From assembly GCA_003132865.1 (NCBI GenBank), contig PKYZ01000395.1, positions 1-6,895 on the forward strand: a stretch of DNA of 6,895 nucleotides, read 5' to 3'. Within the stretch, counting starts at the first letter, position 1; every line of letters begins with the position of its first letter. The notes below the pieces were generated by a model. The model ran no database searches and was not told the origin of the DNA. It saw nothing but the letters and a program-made list of their open reading frames with translations. Positions 1 to 5,297 of this stretch are shown here, piece after piece. Position numbers and translations under genes: made by a program. This DNA is from Bryobacterales bacterium (GTDB taxonomy: Bacteria > Acidobacteriota > Terriglobia > Bryobacterales > Bryobacteraceae).

Positions 1-190
1 CATGGCCGCCCGCCGCCTCGATCTCGGCCGCCGCGGTGTGGATGGTGCCCGGCAGCTTGGGATGCGGCGTATCGGTCTTGGCCGCGATAACGATGTTGGC
101 GCCGTCGCGCGCCGCGCGCAGCGCGATCGCCAGGCCGATTCCGCGGCTCGCGCCTGAAATGAAAAGGGTCTTACCGGCGAGTGTGGGCAT
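1..190 (-). CDS. Short-chain dehydrogenase/reductase, HSDL2-like (N-terminal part, 3' end outside window)
   Basis: Read on the minus strand from ATG at 190, the visible 63 codons begin MPTLAGKTLFISGASRGIG and continue with ANIVIAAKT, then HPKLPGTIHTAA. GASRGIG (residues 13-19) is the TGxxxGIG-type dinucleotide-binding loop of classical SDRs, after the first beta strand of a Rossmann fold. AAKT followed by HPKLxGTI is characteristic of the hydroxysteroid-dehydrogenase-like protein 2 branch, usually linked to lipid or acyl metabolism; the substrate is unknown here. The catalytic Ser-Tyr-Lys region lies beyond the left edge. The gene is divergent from the transketolase, with 93 nt between start codons. 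No Shine-Dalgarno is visible, but a perfect TATAAT sits 8 nt upstream of the ATG, so the message may be nearly leaderless. SDR family is certain; the HSDL2-like subgroup is likely. Confidence 0.88.
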   Translation of the reverse strand, partial: MPTLAGKTLFISGASRGIGLAIALRAARDGANIVIAAKTDTPHPKLPGTIHTAAAEIEAAGGH

Positions 191-198
191 GCCGGATC

Positions 199-204
199 AT
201 TATA
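199..204 (-). promoter_or_regulatory. -10 element (TATAAT) for the SDR gene
   Basis: On the minus strand, positions 204 to 199 read TATAAT, a perfect sigma-70-type -10 hexamer, ending 8 nt before the SDR start codon. The expected initiation point would fall within a few nucleotides of the ATG, leaving almost no 5' UTR. No good TTGACA-like -35 is seen at 16-18 nt spacing. The divergent region is clearly AT-rich (tatataaaatat around 234-244) compared with its surroundings. Confidence 0.5.
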
Positions 205-274
205 TCCAAGCACGCGCGCCCGGTGCGAAAACTATATAAAATATGTCTGGGTCTGTAAGTACTAAATAGACCGC

Positions 275-280
275 GGAGGT
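275..280 (+). promoter_or_regulatory. Ribosome binding site for the transketolase
   Basis: GGAGGT at 275-280 is a near-perfect Shine-Dalgarno match and ends 3 nt before the GTG at 284. The spacing is tight, but it is the only strong SD nearby. The next in-frame ATG is at 401, inside the protein. It therefore supports the GTG start. Confidence 0.65.
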
Positions 281-283
281 CCC

Positions 284-2542
284 GTGTCTGTTGCCATCGC
301 CCTGTACAATCTCCTGGAGGCCGGCGGACTCGAAGCGCTCGGCGCCGGCGAGCCGGAACGCCTGCGGTACCGGCCCGAAGGCGGAACGTATCTCAACCTG
401 ATGGGCCTGCCGCTGGAACCGCTGCCGGCCATCGACGAGGAGAAGATCGCCAAGCTCTGCCGCGTGGTGCGCGGCGTGGCCTTTGCAGCCGTGGACGGCG
501 CCAAGTCCGGCCATCCGGGCGGCTCGTCGTCGAAGGCGGAGCAGGTGCTCACGCTGCTCGCCAGCGGCACCGTGGGCTTCGACGCGCGCCATCCGAAGCA
601 TCCCGGCCGCGACCGCATCGTCTGGTCCGCCGGGCACTGCACGCCGCTGTTTCATGCCGTCGTCGCGCTGGTCTACGACACGCTGCGCTCAAACGGCGTG
701 CGCCTGCCTGCGGACGCCGAAGACGCGGCGGTCTACCCGGAGCAACTGGCGCGCTTCCGGCGTTTCGATGGACCCAGCGGCCACGTCGAGTCGCGGTATG
801 CGCTGGCCGATACGTCCACCGGCTCTTCCGGGCACGGATTCTCGGCGGCGCTGGGGTTTGCCGTGCTGCACCGTTCCTGCGGCCTGCCAGCCAAGGCCTT
901 CGTGATTGCGGGCGACGCCGAGACCGAAGAAGGCATGAGCTACGAAGCGCGCAACCTGGCGTCCAACCTGGGCGTGCGAAACCTGCTGGTGACCCTGGAT
1001 TACAACAACTTCGGCATCGATGGGCCGATCACGGATGTGCTGCCGTCGCCCTACCTGAATCACTGGTTTGCCGCGGGCTGGAACATGGTCGAGGTGGATG
1101 GCCACAACATCCGCGAGCTGGCCTGCGCGTACCGCTTGGCGGACAAGGGTTTCGGCGCGGGCAGGCCCACGGTGGTGGTCTGCCACACCGTGAAAGGCAA
1201 ACACTACGGCCGCCTCGAAGGCAGCGCGGACTCGCATGGCACACCGCTCTCCCATGCGGAGTACGTGGAAGCCATGCAAAAGCTGGGCTTCGACATCCCC
1301 GGCCAGGAGGGCGATGTGGCCGCCGATATCCGCACGGTCGTCGCCAGTCTCTCGCCCGCCGAGCGCGATTATCTTGCCGACCGGCTGGCCGATGCCGCCG
1401 CCCGGATCGCGCCGGAGCAAGAACTCACCCGCCGCATGGAAATCGCGCTGGCAGGCAGACCGATCGCCGACTACACCAGCCTGGAGCGGCCGGATGTGCT
1501 GCCCGCGGAGTTGGTGTTCCGCGAAGGCGACGCCGTCCCCACGCGCAAAGCCACCGAAGCCTGGTTCACTTGGGCGATGCAGCGGACCGCGTTTTTCTAC
1601 CTGGGCGCGGGCGACCTGATGAAGTCCATTCTCACCGGCAAAGCCGAGAATGTGTACGGGATCGTCACCGCGGCGAATCCCCTCGGCCGCGGATTCCGCT
1701 TCGGCATCGCGGAACAGAACATGGCCATGATGTCGGCGGCCATCGCGCAGGATACGCTGCCCGGCGGTTTCCGGCCGATGACCGCCTTTGCCACCTACGG
1801 CGTATTCACCCCGATGATGGCAAATGCGGTGCGCATGACGCTGATCGACAACGCCGTGAACCCGCATGCCTCCAGCTTCTTCATCATGTTGGCCGCGCAC
1901 GATGGGCCGGAGACCGGCGAGGACGGCCCCACGCATCACGGTCTGTTCTGGATGTCGCTGTTCACGGCCTATCCCGGCATCAAAGTGTACAAGCCGTTGG
2001 ATGCCAATGAGGCGGTCGAGATGCTGTTCTATGCGGCGCATCGCGGCGAGCCGGTGGTGTTCTCGGCGGTGCGTCCGGCCACCCCAGTGTTGAAGCGCGG
2101 CGATGGTGTGCCGCCCGCCATCGAAGCCATCCACGGCGCGTATGTCTTCAAAGCCTTCCGCGAGAATGGCAAGCCCAAGCTGGTGCTCGCGATCAGCGGC
2201 GGGCAAGTGATGGCCAGTGTGCTGGAAATTCTTCCGGAAATCGAGCAGCGCGCCGACGTGAAGATTGTGGCGGTCACCTCGCCGCAGCTTTATGAGGAGC
2301 TGCGCCGGCACAATCCCAAGAAGGCCCACGAGATTCTATCGGATGATGAGCGCCGCTACGTGGTGACGCTCCATAACGGGTGGCGCGGCTTCCTGCACCC
2401 GTTCCTGCTGCCGGGAGATTATGAGCAACGGGCATTCGGTATCGACGAATTCTCCAGATCCGGAAGGCCGTCCGAAATCTATGAGGACGCTGGTTTCGAT
2501 CCGGCCGGGCTGCGGCGAAGGCTCGTCGAATACCTGCGCTAG
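284..2542 (+). CDS. Transketolase-family TPP-dependent enzyme (752 aa)
   Basis: Cytosolic thiamine-diphosphate enzyme, expected to move two-carbon ketol units between sugar phosphates in the pentose phosphate pathway. Visible residues, with E. coli TktA equivalents from family knowledge: H77 in KSGHPGG (H26), H118 in WSAGH (H66), H167 in PSGH (H100), D211/E216 in GDAETEEG (D155/E160), N241 in LDYNN (N185), H318 in DSHGTPL (H261), R421 in TRKA (R358), E477 in GIAEQNM (E411), H539 (H461), D547 and H551 in GEDGPTHH (D469/H473), R597 (R520). Domains: TPP pyrophosphate-binding about 50-340, pyrimidine-binding about 415-605, C-terminal about 620-752. Oddities: GDG is GDA, and about 50 extra residues precede the first catalytic His, making the protein longer than the usual 620-690. 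Start GTG is chosen from the GGAGGT upstream. Some features recall pyruvate dehydrogenase E1 (AceE), but the transketolase sugar-phosphate residues are kept, so transketolase is preferred. A REP element abuts the stop codon. Confidence 0.92.
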   Translation: MSVAIALYNLLEAGGLEALGAGEPERLRYRPEGGTYLNLMGLPLEPLPAIDEEKIAKLCRVVRGVAFAAVDGAKSGHPGGSSSKAEQVLTLLASGTVGFDARHPKHPGRDRIVWSAGHCTPLFHAVVALVYDTLRSNGVRLPADAEDAAVYPEQLARFRRFDGPSGHVESRYALADTSTGSSGHGFSAALGFAVLHRSCGLPAKAFVIAGDAETEEGMSYEARNLASNLGVRNLLVTLDYNNFGIDGPITDVLPSPYLNHWFAAGWNMVEVDGHNIRELACAYRLADKGFGAGRPTVVVCHTVKGKHYGRLEGSADSHGTPLSHAEYVEAMQKLGFDIPGQEGDVAADIRTVVASLSPAERDYLADRLADAAARIAPEQELTRRMEIALAGRPIADYTSLERPDVLPAELVFREGDAVPTRKATEAWFTWAMQRTAFFYLGAGDLMKSILTGKAENVYGIVTAANPLGRGFRFGIAEQNMAMMSAAIAQDTLPGGFRPMTAFATYGVFTPMMANAVRMTLIDNAVNPHASSFFIMLAAHDGPETGEDGPTHHGLFWMSLFTAYPGIKVYKPLDANEAVEMLFYAAHRGEPVVFSAVRPATPVLKRGDGVPPAIEAIHGAYVFKAFRENGKPKLVLAISGGQVMASVLEILPEIEQRADVKIVAVTSPQLYEELRRHNPKKAHEILSDDERRYVVTLHNGWRGFLHPFLLPGDYEQRAFGIDEFSRSGRPSEIYEDAGFDPAGLRRRLVEYLR

Positions 2543-2575
2543 AGGTGGGACAGGCCTCCTGGCCTGTCCTTCTGC
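2543..2575 (+). repeat. REP-like palindromic repeat, copy 1
   Basis: A 33-bp unit beginning directly after the transketolase TAG. Its core is a perfect 9-bp stem, GGACAGGCC at 2548-2556 and GGCCTGTCC at 2561-2569, around a TCCT loop. GTGG (2545-2548) lies at the 5' foot, reminiscent of the short tetranucleotide that precedes REP hairpins recognised by RAYT transposases. Copy 2 at 2990-3022 is in the same orientation and differs at one base (T to C in the loop, 32/33 identical). It bounds a RAYT remnant on the left. It could also act as an mRNA 3' stabiliser for the transketolase; there is no T-run for a classical terminator. Confidence 0.85.
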
Positions 2576-2591
2576 GGGTTACAAATACGTC

Positions 2592-2991
2592 ATGAGCTAC
2601 TACGAACGGAATCTGCCACACTGGCAACCTGAGGGTGCCGCTATGTGCCTCACGTGGCGTTTGCACGGGTCACTCCCAAGAACCGTGGAGATCTTGGAGC
2701 AGGGTTTGGTGAGCGGCAGCTTAGTTTATGCCAGTTGCGGGCGTGGGCTCTGATGGTCAATCACGTTCACATCTCGATCTATCCGAAGCCCGCCTGTCGA
2801 GGATCACCAAAGCCATCAAGAATCATTCGGCGCGCCAGGCCAATGCCATCTTTGCGCATCATTGGGCGCACAGGCTCGCCGTTTTGGCAAGAGTGCGGGG
2901 GCCGGAAGAGTTGGCCAAGATCGTTCGCTATATCGAGAAGAATCCGGTGGTGGCGGGCTGGCGAGCAGAGGGGCACGTTCACTTACGATAG
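2592..2991 (+). pseudogene. REP-associated tyrosine transposase (RAYT, Y1_Tnp family), degraded
   Basis: The family signature is scattered over at least two reading frames. Frame 3 from ATG 2592: MSYYERNLPHWQPEGA then RLHGSLP, the usual RAYT N-terminus, to about 2678. Frame 2, about 2708-2791: GERQLSL, LRAWALMVNHVHISIYPKP, containing the HUH metal-binding motif HVH at 2762-2770. Frame 1, 2794-2865: LSRITKAIK, SARQANAI. Frame 2 again, 2864-2893: GRTGSPFWQE. Frame 1, 2893-2991: VRGPEELAKIVRYIEKNPVV, stop TAG 2989-2991. Intact relatives have a short Y-containing segment (roughly YDHW) between FWQE and VR that holds the catalytic tyrosine; here it is deleted. Roughly 30 or more codons also appear lost between GSLP and GERQL, so only about 400 bp remain of an expected 550-600. 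It is bracketed by two REP copies, its probable former targets. Not functional as a nuclease. Family call is from pattern recognition and is firm. Confidence 0.88.
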
Positions 2992-3022
2992 GTGGGACAG
3001 GCCCCCTGGCCTGTCCTTCTGC
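2990..3022 (+). repeat. REP-like palindromic repeat, copy 2
   Basis: Same 33-bp unit as at 2543-2575. The stem is GGACAGGCC at 2995-3003 and GGCCTGTCC at 3008-3016 with a CCCT loop. Its first two bases are the AG of the TAG that ends the RAYT remnant. Both copies point the same way and flank the remnant, the usual REP/RAYT arrangement. Confidence 0.85.
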
Positions 3023-3241
3023 CATGCCAGGACCCCGGACCGCGGCCGACGCTCTCATCGGCCTGTCGCGGTTGTCAAACGGCTTGATTGTTCGAGCGCA
3101 GAGCGGACGCGGCGGACGCGCAGACCAGGGGTTGCCACAGATTCCGCAGCATTCCCGATGTCGCGAAAACTAAGTGGCATTGGGGGCCGCGTCCCCATTT
3201 CGGCCGAACCGCGCACGTCGTTAAGCGGCCGATTTGCCTCT
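3023..3241. other. Non-coding spacer with small palindromes
   Basis: No convincing gene in any frame; the open frames that cross it lack recognisable motifs. It holds an imperfect hairpin at 3181-3197 (TGGGG then CCCCA arms, extended inward by a G-U and a C-G pair) and a perfect 10-bp palindrome TTCGGCCGAA at 3199-3208. The sequence may be further debris of the neighbouring REP/RAYT island, or another intergenic repeat family; neither can be shown from one copy. Confidence 0.4.
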
Positions 3242-3250
3242 TGCTAGACT
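3242..3250 (+). promoter_or_regulatory. Extended -10 candidate for the cyclodeaminase gene
   Basis: TGC then TAGACT (TG at 3242-3243, hexamer 3245-3250) fits an extended -10 element, 14 nt upstream of the GTG at 3265. TTAAGC at 3221-3226 is a weak -35 at 18-nt spacing. The predicted leader would be under 10 nt, and no strong SD is seen before the GTG. Confidence 0.35.
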
Positions 3251-3264
3251 GAGCAGTACCCCCA

Positions 3265-4236
3265 GTGACACTGTGCCTCAGCGAAGGCGATATCCGCACG
3301 GTCCTCCCGATGCCGGAGTTGATCGCCGCGATGGAAACCACGCTGGCCGCATTCTCATCCGGCCAGGTCGTGCAACCGGTGCGCCCGGTTGTGGAAATGG
3401 GAGAAGCGGCCCTCTTCGCCGCCATGCCCGGATTCGTGCGGGATCCAGCCGTGCTGGGCGCCAAGCTGGTGGCCGTGATCGGGGCCAACCAGGCGCGCGG
3501 CTTGCCCACCCACCGGGCCAGCATTCTGCTGCTCGATCCCGAAACCGGCGCGCTCATCGCCCTGATGGATGGCCGCCTCATTACCGAGATGCGCACGGCC
3601 GCGGTCTCGGCCGTCTCGGCAAAGTACATGGTGCGCGCGGATGCCGCGGTGCTCGCCATTCTCGGCTCCGGAGTGCAGGCGCGCAGCCATCTTGCGGCAT
3701 TGACGCTGTGGCGCTCCTTCTCCGAAGTGCGCGACTGGAGCCCCACGCCGGACCACGTTCGGCAGTTCGCGGCTGAATCGGCTGCGCCGGTCCGCGTGTG
3801 CCGCAGCGCCGCGGAAGCCGTCCGTGGCGCCGATGTCGTGGTGCTGGCGACCACCTCCGCCACGCCGGTCGTCGAGGATGCCTGGGTGGCGCCCGGCGCG
3901 CATGTCGTCTCGGTAGGAGCGTGCCGGCCCAATCAACGGGAAATGGATCCGGCGCTGGTGGCGCGCGCCCGCGTGGTGGTGGATTCGCGGGCTTCCGCCT
4001 TCGAGGAATCGGGCGATATTGTGCTGGGCCTGCGCGAGGGCCGCTTCGCGCGCAGCCACGTCGTGGCCGAACTCGGTGAAGTGGTCTCGGGCGGCGTGCC
4101 CGGCCGCACTTCGGAATCCGAAATTACCGTATTCAAATCGTTGGGACTGGCGGTGGAAGATCTGGCGGCGGCCCGCTTGGCCTACCAGCGCGCCCGCGAG
4201 CGGGGTAAGGGCATCGAAATCGATCTTGGCGGATAG
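3265..4236 (+). CDS. Ornithine cyclodeaminase/mu-crystallin family NAD(P)-binding protein (323 aa)
   Basis: Member of the OCD/mu-crystallin family (Pfam PF02423), which includes ornithine cyclodeaminase (ornithine to proline plus ammonia), alanine dehydrogenase and ketimine/imino-acid reductases. Length matches the family (about 320-350). Visible features: R40, K67 in LGAKLV, R110-T111 in EMRTAAVSA, nucleotide-binding glycine motif GSGVQAR at 134-140 in a Rossmann fold, and D228 in CRPNQREMD. R45, K69, R112 and D228 are the substrate-binding and catalytic residues known for the Pseudomonas putida enzyme, so the active site looks intact. The CRPNQREMD loop resembles dehydrogenase/reductase-like members as much as true OCD, so the substrate is left open. 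The GTG start is chosen because an in-frame TGA lies 15 nt upstream (3250-3252) and the family N-terminal pattern LSEGDIRTVL starts at residue 5. cvpA follows 64 nt downstream and may be co-transcribed. Confidence 0.9.
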   Translation: MTLCLSEGDIRTVLPMPELIAAMETTLAAFSSGQVVQPVRPVVEMGEAALFAAMPGFVRDPAVLGAKLVAVIGANQARGLPTHRASILLLDPETGALIALMDGRLITEMRTAAVSAVSAKYMVRADAAVLAILGSGVQARSHLAALTLWRSFSEVRDWSPTPDHVRQFAAESAAPVRVCRSAAEAVRGADVVVLATTSATPVVEDAWVAPGAHVVSVGACRPNQREMDPALVARARVVVDSRASAFEESGDIVLGLREGRFARSHVVAELGEVVSGGVPGRTSESEITVFKSLGLAVEDLAAARLAYQRARERGKGIEIDLGG

Positions 4237-4253
4237 GTCTGGAAAAAACGCCC

Positions 4254-4295
4254 TTGGAACAAATCGCCTTCGTCTGCGTAGTATCCTCTTGGGAG
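4254..4295 (+). promoter_or_regulatory. Possible promoter and ribosome binding site for the CvpA-family gene
   Basis: GGGAG at 4291-4295, 5 nt before the ATG at 4301, is a good SD and decides that start over the upstream in-frame codons. TTGGAA (4254-4259) and TAGTAT (4279-4284) could form a promoter but are 19 nt apart, so the promoter is weakly supported; read-through from the preceding gene is equally possible. Confidence 0.4.
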
Positions 4296-4300
4296 CGATT

Positions 4301-4870
4301 ATGCATAACTGGATCGATCTCACGCTCGCCGTGCTGATGATCGTCTCGATCGTCTCCGGCCTCCGTCTCGGCTTCGCCAGAACGGCCATCGGCCTCCTCT
4401 CCTCGATCCTGGCGCTGGTCTTCGGTCTGCATTACTACCGCGCGGTCGCGGTCAGCTTGCGGCCCCACATCTCGCAAACCCTGGTCGCCGATCTGGTCGG
4501 CTTCCTGATTGTGTTCGTCGGCATCACCATCCTGGGTGAAGTCGTTACCGGGATGCTGGCACGCTTCATTCAGTCAACGGACCTAGTCTGGCTGGACCGC
4601 GCGTTGGGCGGAGCATTCGGCGTAGTGCGCGGTTTCCTGTTCGGCGCCATCATAATCTGGGGCCTGATGGCGTTAATGCCCGTGCCGCCCAAGTTGGTCC
4701 TTTCCGAGTCGCGCCTGGCGCCCTGCGTCATGGAGGCGGCGCGCAGAGTGGCGGACGCCTCGCCCGATGAGGTGAAGCGCACCTTCCGCCAAAGCTATCG
4801 CGAGTTGAACCGGGTCTTGCCGGAGAAGATCAGGGACCGGCTCCCGAACGTCCCGCCAGGCCAAATCTGA
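4301..4870 (+). CDS. CvpA-family inner-membrane protein (189 aa)
   Basis: Four hydrophobic segments fit the CvpA (colicin V production protein) topology: about residues 4-22, 25-43, 62-84 and 104-126. Family motifs are visible: WIDLTLAVLM at the N-terminus, SGLRLGFARTAIGLLSS over the first loop and second helix, and LDRALGGAFGVVRGFLFG leading into helix four. A charged 60-residue tail (SPDEVKRTFRQSYRELNR) follows and is probably cytoplasmic. In E. coli CvpA is needed for colicin V export and contributes to envelope stress tolerance; no bacteriocin gene is present here, so the role is probably general envelope homeostasis. The frame stays open upstream to 4019 inside the cyclodeaminase gene, but ATG 4301 has the SD and starts exactly at the family N-terminus. 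The gene follows the cyclodeaminase-family gene by 64 nt. Confidence 0.88.
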   Translation: MHNWIDLTLAVLMIVSIVSGLRLGFARTAIGLLSSILALVFGLHYYRAVAVSLRPHISQTLVADLVGFLIVFVGITILGEVVTGMLARFIQSTDLVWLDRALGGAFGVVRGFLFGAIIIWGLMALMPVPPKLVLSESRLAPCVMEAARRVADASPDEVKRTFRQSYRELNRVLPEKIRDRLPNVPPGQI

Positions 4871-4894
4871 GACGGCATCGAGCTTGTCGGCAAC

Positions 4895-5016
4895 CTTTCC
4901 TGGCTGGTGGCGCTAACTCGACCGGGCGGGAATGGCGCCCTCTGAAATCCCGCAAGGAAACCCTTTTGGGCGAAGCAAAGTGGGAACGCGCAGATTGGCG
5001 CCGCCAGCCAGGATAG
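4895..5016 (+). other. Long-range stem-loop, candidate structured RNA downstream of cvpA
   Basis: Positions 4898-4916 pair with 4995-5013 over 19 consecutive positions: 17 Watson-Crick and two G-T pairs (4908/5003 and 4914/4997), plus two more pairs outside a T-T mismatch (4895-4896 with 5015-5016). The 78-nt interior holds two smaller helices: GGGCG 4924-4928 with CGCCC 4936-4940, and 4948-4953 with 4980-4985 (one G-T) enclosing a CCC-TTTT-GGG mini-hairpin at 4961-4970. All three non-canonical pairs are wobbles in a plus-strand RNA but would be A-C mismatches in a minus-strand RNA, favouring plus-strand transcription. It starts 24 nt after the cvpA stop, so it could be a 3' UTR structure, a small RNA or an inserted palindromic element. 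No known RNA family was recognised. Confidence 0.5.
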
Positions 5017-5144
5017 CCGCCCGAGCGGGAGAGAACAGGGAGGCCGCCCCGGGTTCCGGAATGCACGGAAGGCTACAGGGACGTTTGGTGACCGCCGTAA
5101 GGGGCTTTCCATGCACGCCGGGCATCAGTGGCGCTGGGCTGATC

Positions 5145-5243
5145 CTACGCTCCCTGTACCAGTTCGCGGAGTTGATTCGCGACGTGTCGCATGGCCCCGG
5201 CCTGAGCGTCGAGTTCCTTGGTTGCAGACGCACTCTCTTCTGC
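5145..5243 (-). pseudogene. Fragment of a methyl-accepting chemotaxis protein C-terminus
   Basis: The minus strand encodes, from 5243 down to a TAG at 5147-5145, AEESASATKELDAQ followed by AGAMRHVANQLRELVQGA and stop. AEESA-x5-EL-x-AQA-x-x-M, then a hydrophobic heptad run to L-x-x-LV and stop, is the typical end of chemoreceptor signalling domains, just after the coiled-coil hairpin. Upstream codons in the same frame (ATPRFGLGGS) no longer resemble a chemoreceptor, there is no start codon, and no further receptor sequence is seen. It therefore looks like a relic left by deletion or rearrangement rather than a gene. At 32 residues, chance resemblance is not fully excluded. Confidence 0.6.
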
Positions 5244-5283
5244 GCTCCCGCCCAAGCCGAAGCGGGGCGTAGCGCGGCCCCGG

Positions 5284-5292
5284 TGGTACGAT
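5284..5292 (+). promoter_or_regulatory. Extended -10 candidate for the cupin-like gene
   Basis: TGG then TACGAT (TG at 5284-5285, hexamer 5287-5292) fits an extended -10 and ends 5 nt before the ATG at 5298. If used, the transcript would be leaderless or close to it. Only a minimal AGG (5294-5296), too close to the ATG, resembles an SD. Confidence 0.35.
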
Positions 5293-5297
5293 CAGGC

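Noticed and set aside
689..2329. 546-codon open frame on the minus strand inside the transketolase gene
   Set aside because: Antisense to a complete enzyme with all catalytic residues. The product is rich in His, Arg and Gly with no domain, as expected from the complement of GC-rich codons.
2548..2569. REP hairpin as a Rho-independent terminator of the transketolase
   Set aside because: The stem is strong but is followed by TTCTGCGGG, not a T-run, and the same hairpin recurs after the RAYT remnant as a repeat.
2543..3022. Repeats as a CRISPR array
   Set aside because: Only two units about 450 bp apart, with a transposase relic rather than spacers between them.
2645..3247. 200-codon plus-strand frame as a single intact gene
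   Set aside because: Only parts match a RAYT (NHVHI, FWQE); the remaining family segments lie in the other frames, so this is a decayed gene plus read-through of REP copy 2.
4019..4300. Longer CvpA-family start at 4019 within the cyclodeaminase-family gene
   Set aside because: The extra residues come from an out-of-frame reading of the upstream gene; ATG 4301 has GGGAG at proper spacing and begins at the family N-terminus.
3355..4389. 344-codon minus-strand open frame over the cyclodeaminase-family gene
   Set aside because: Same antisense effect; low-complexity His/Arg-rich product with no recognisable motif, spanning two well-supported plus-strand genes.
4932..5297. Upstream extension of the cupin-like gene to an ATG at 4932
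   Set aside because: The extension would put the signal peptide in the middle of the protein, is not cupin-like, and crosses the stem-loop and the minus-strand chemoreceptor relic.
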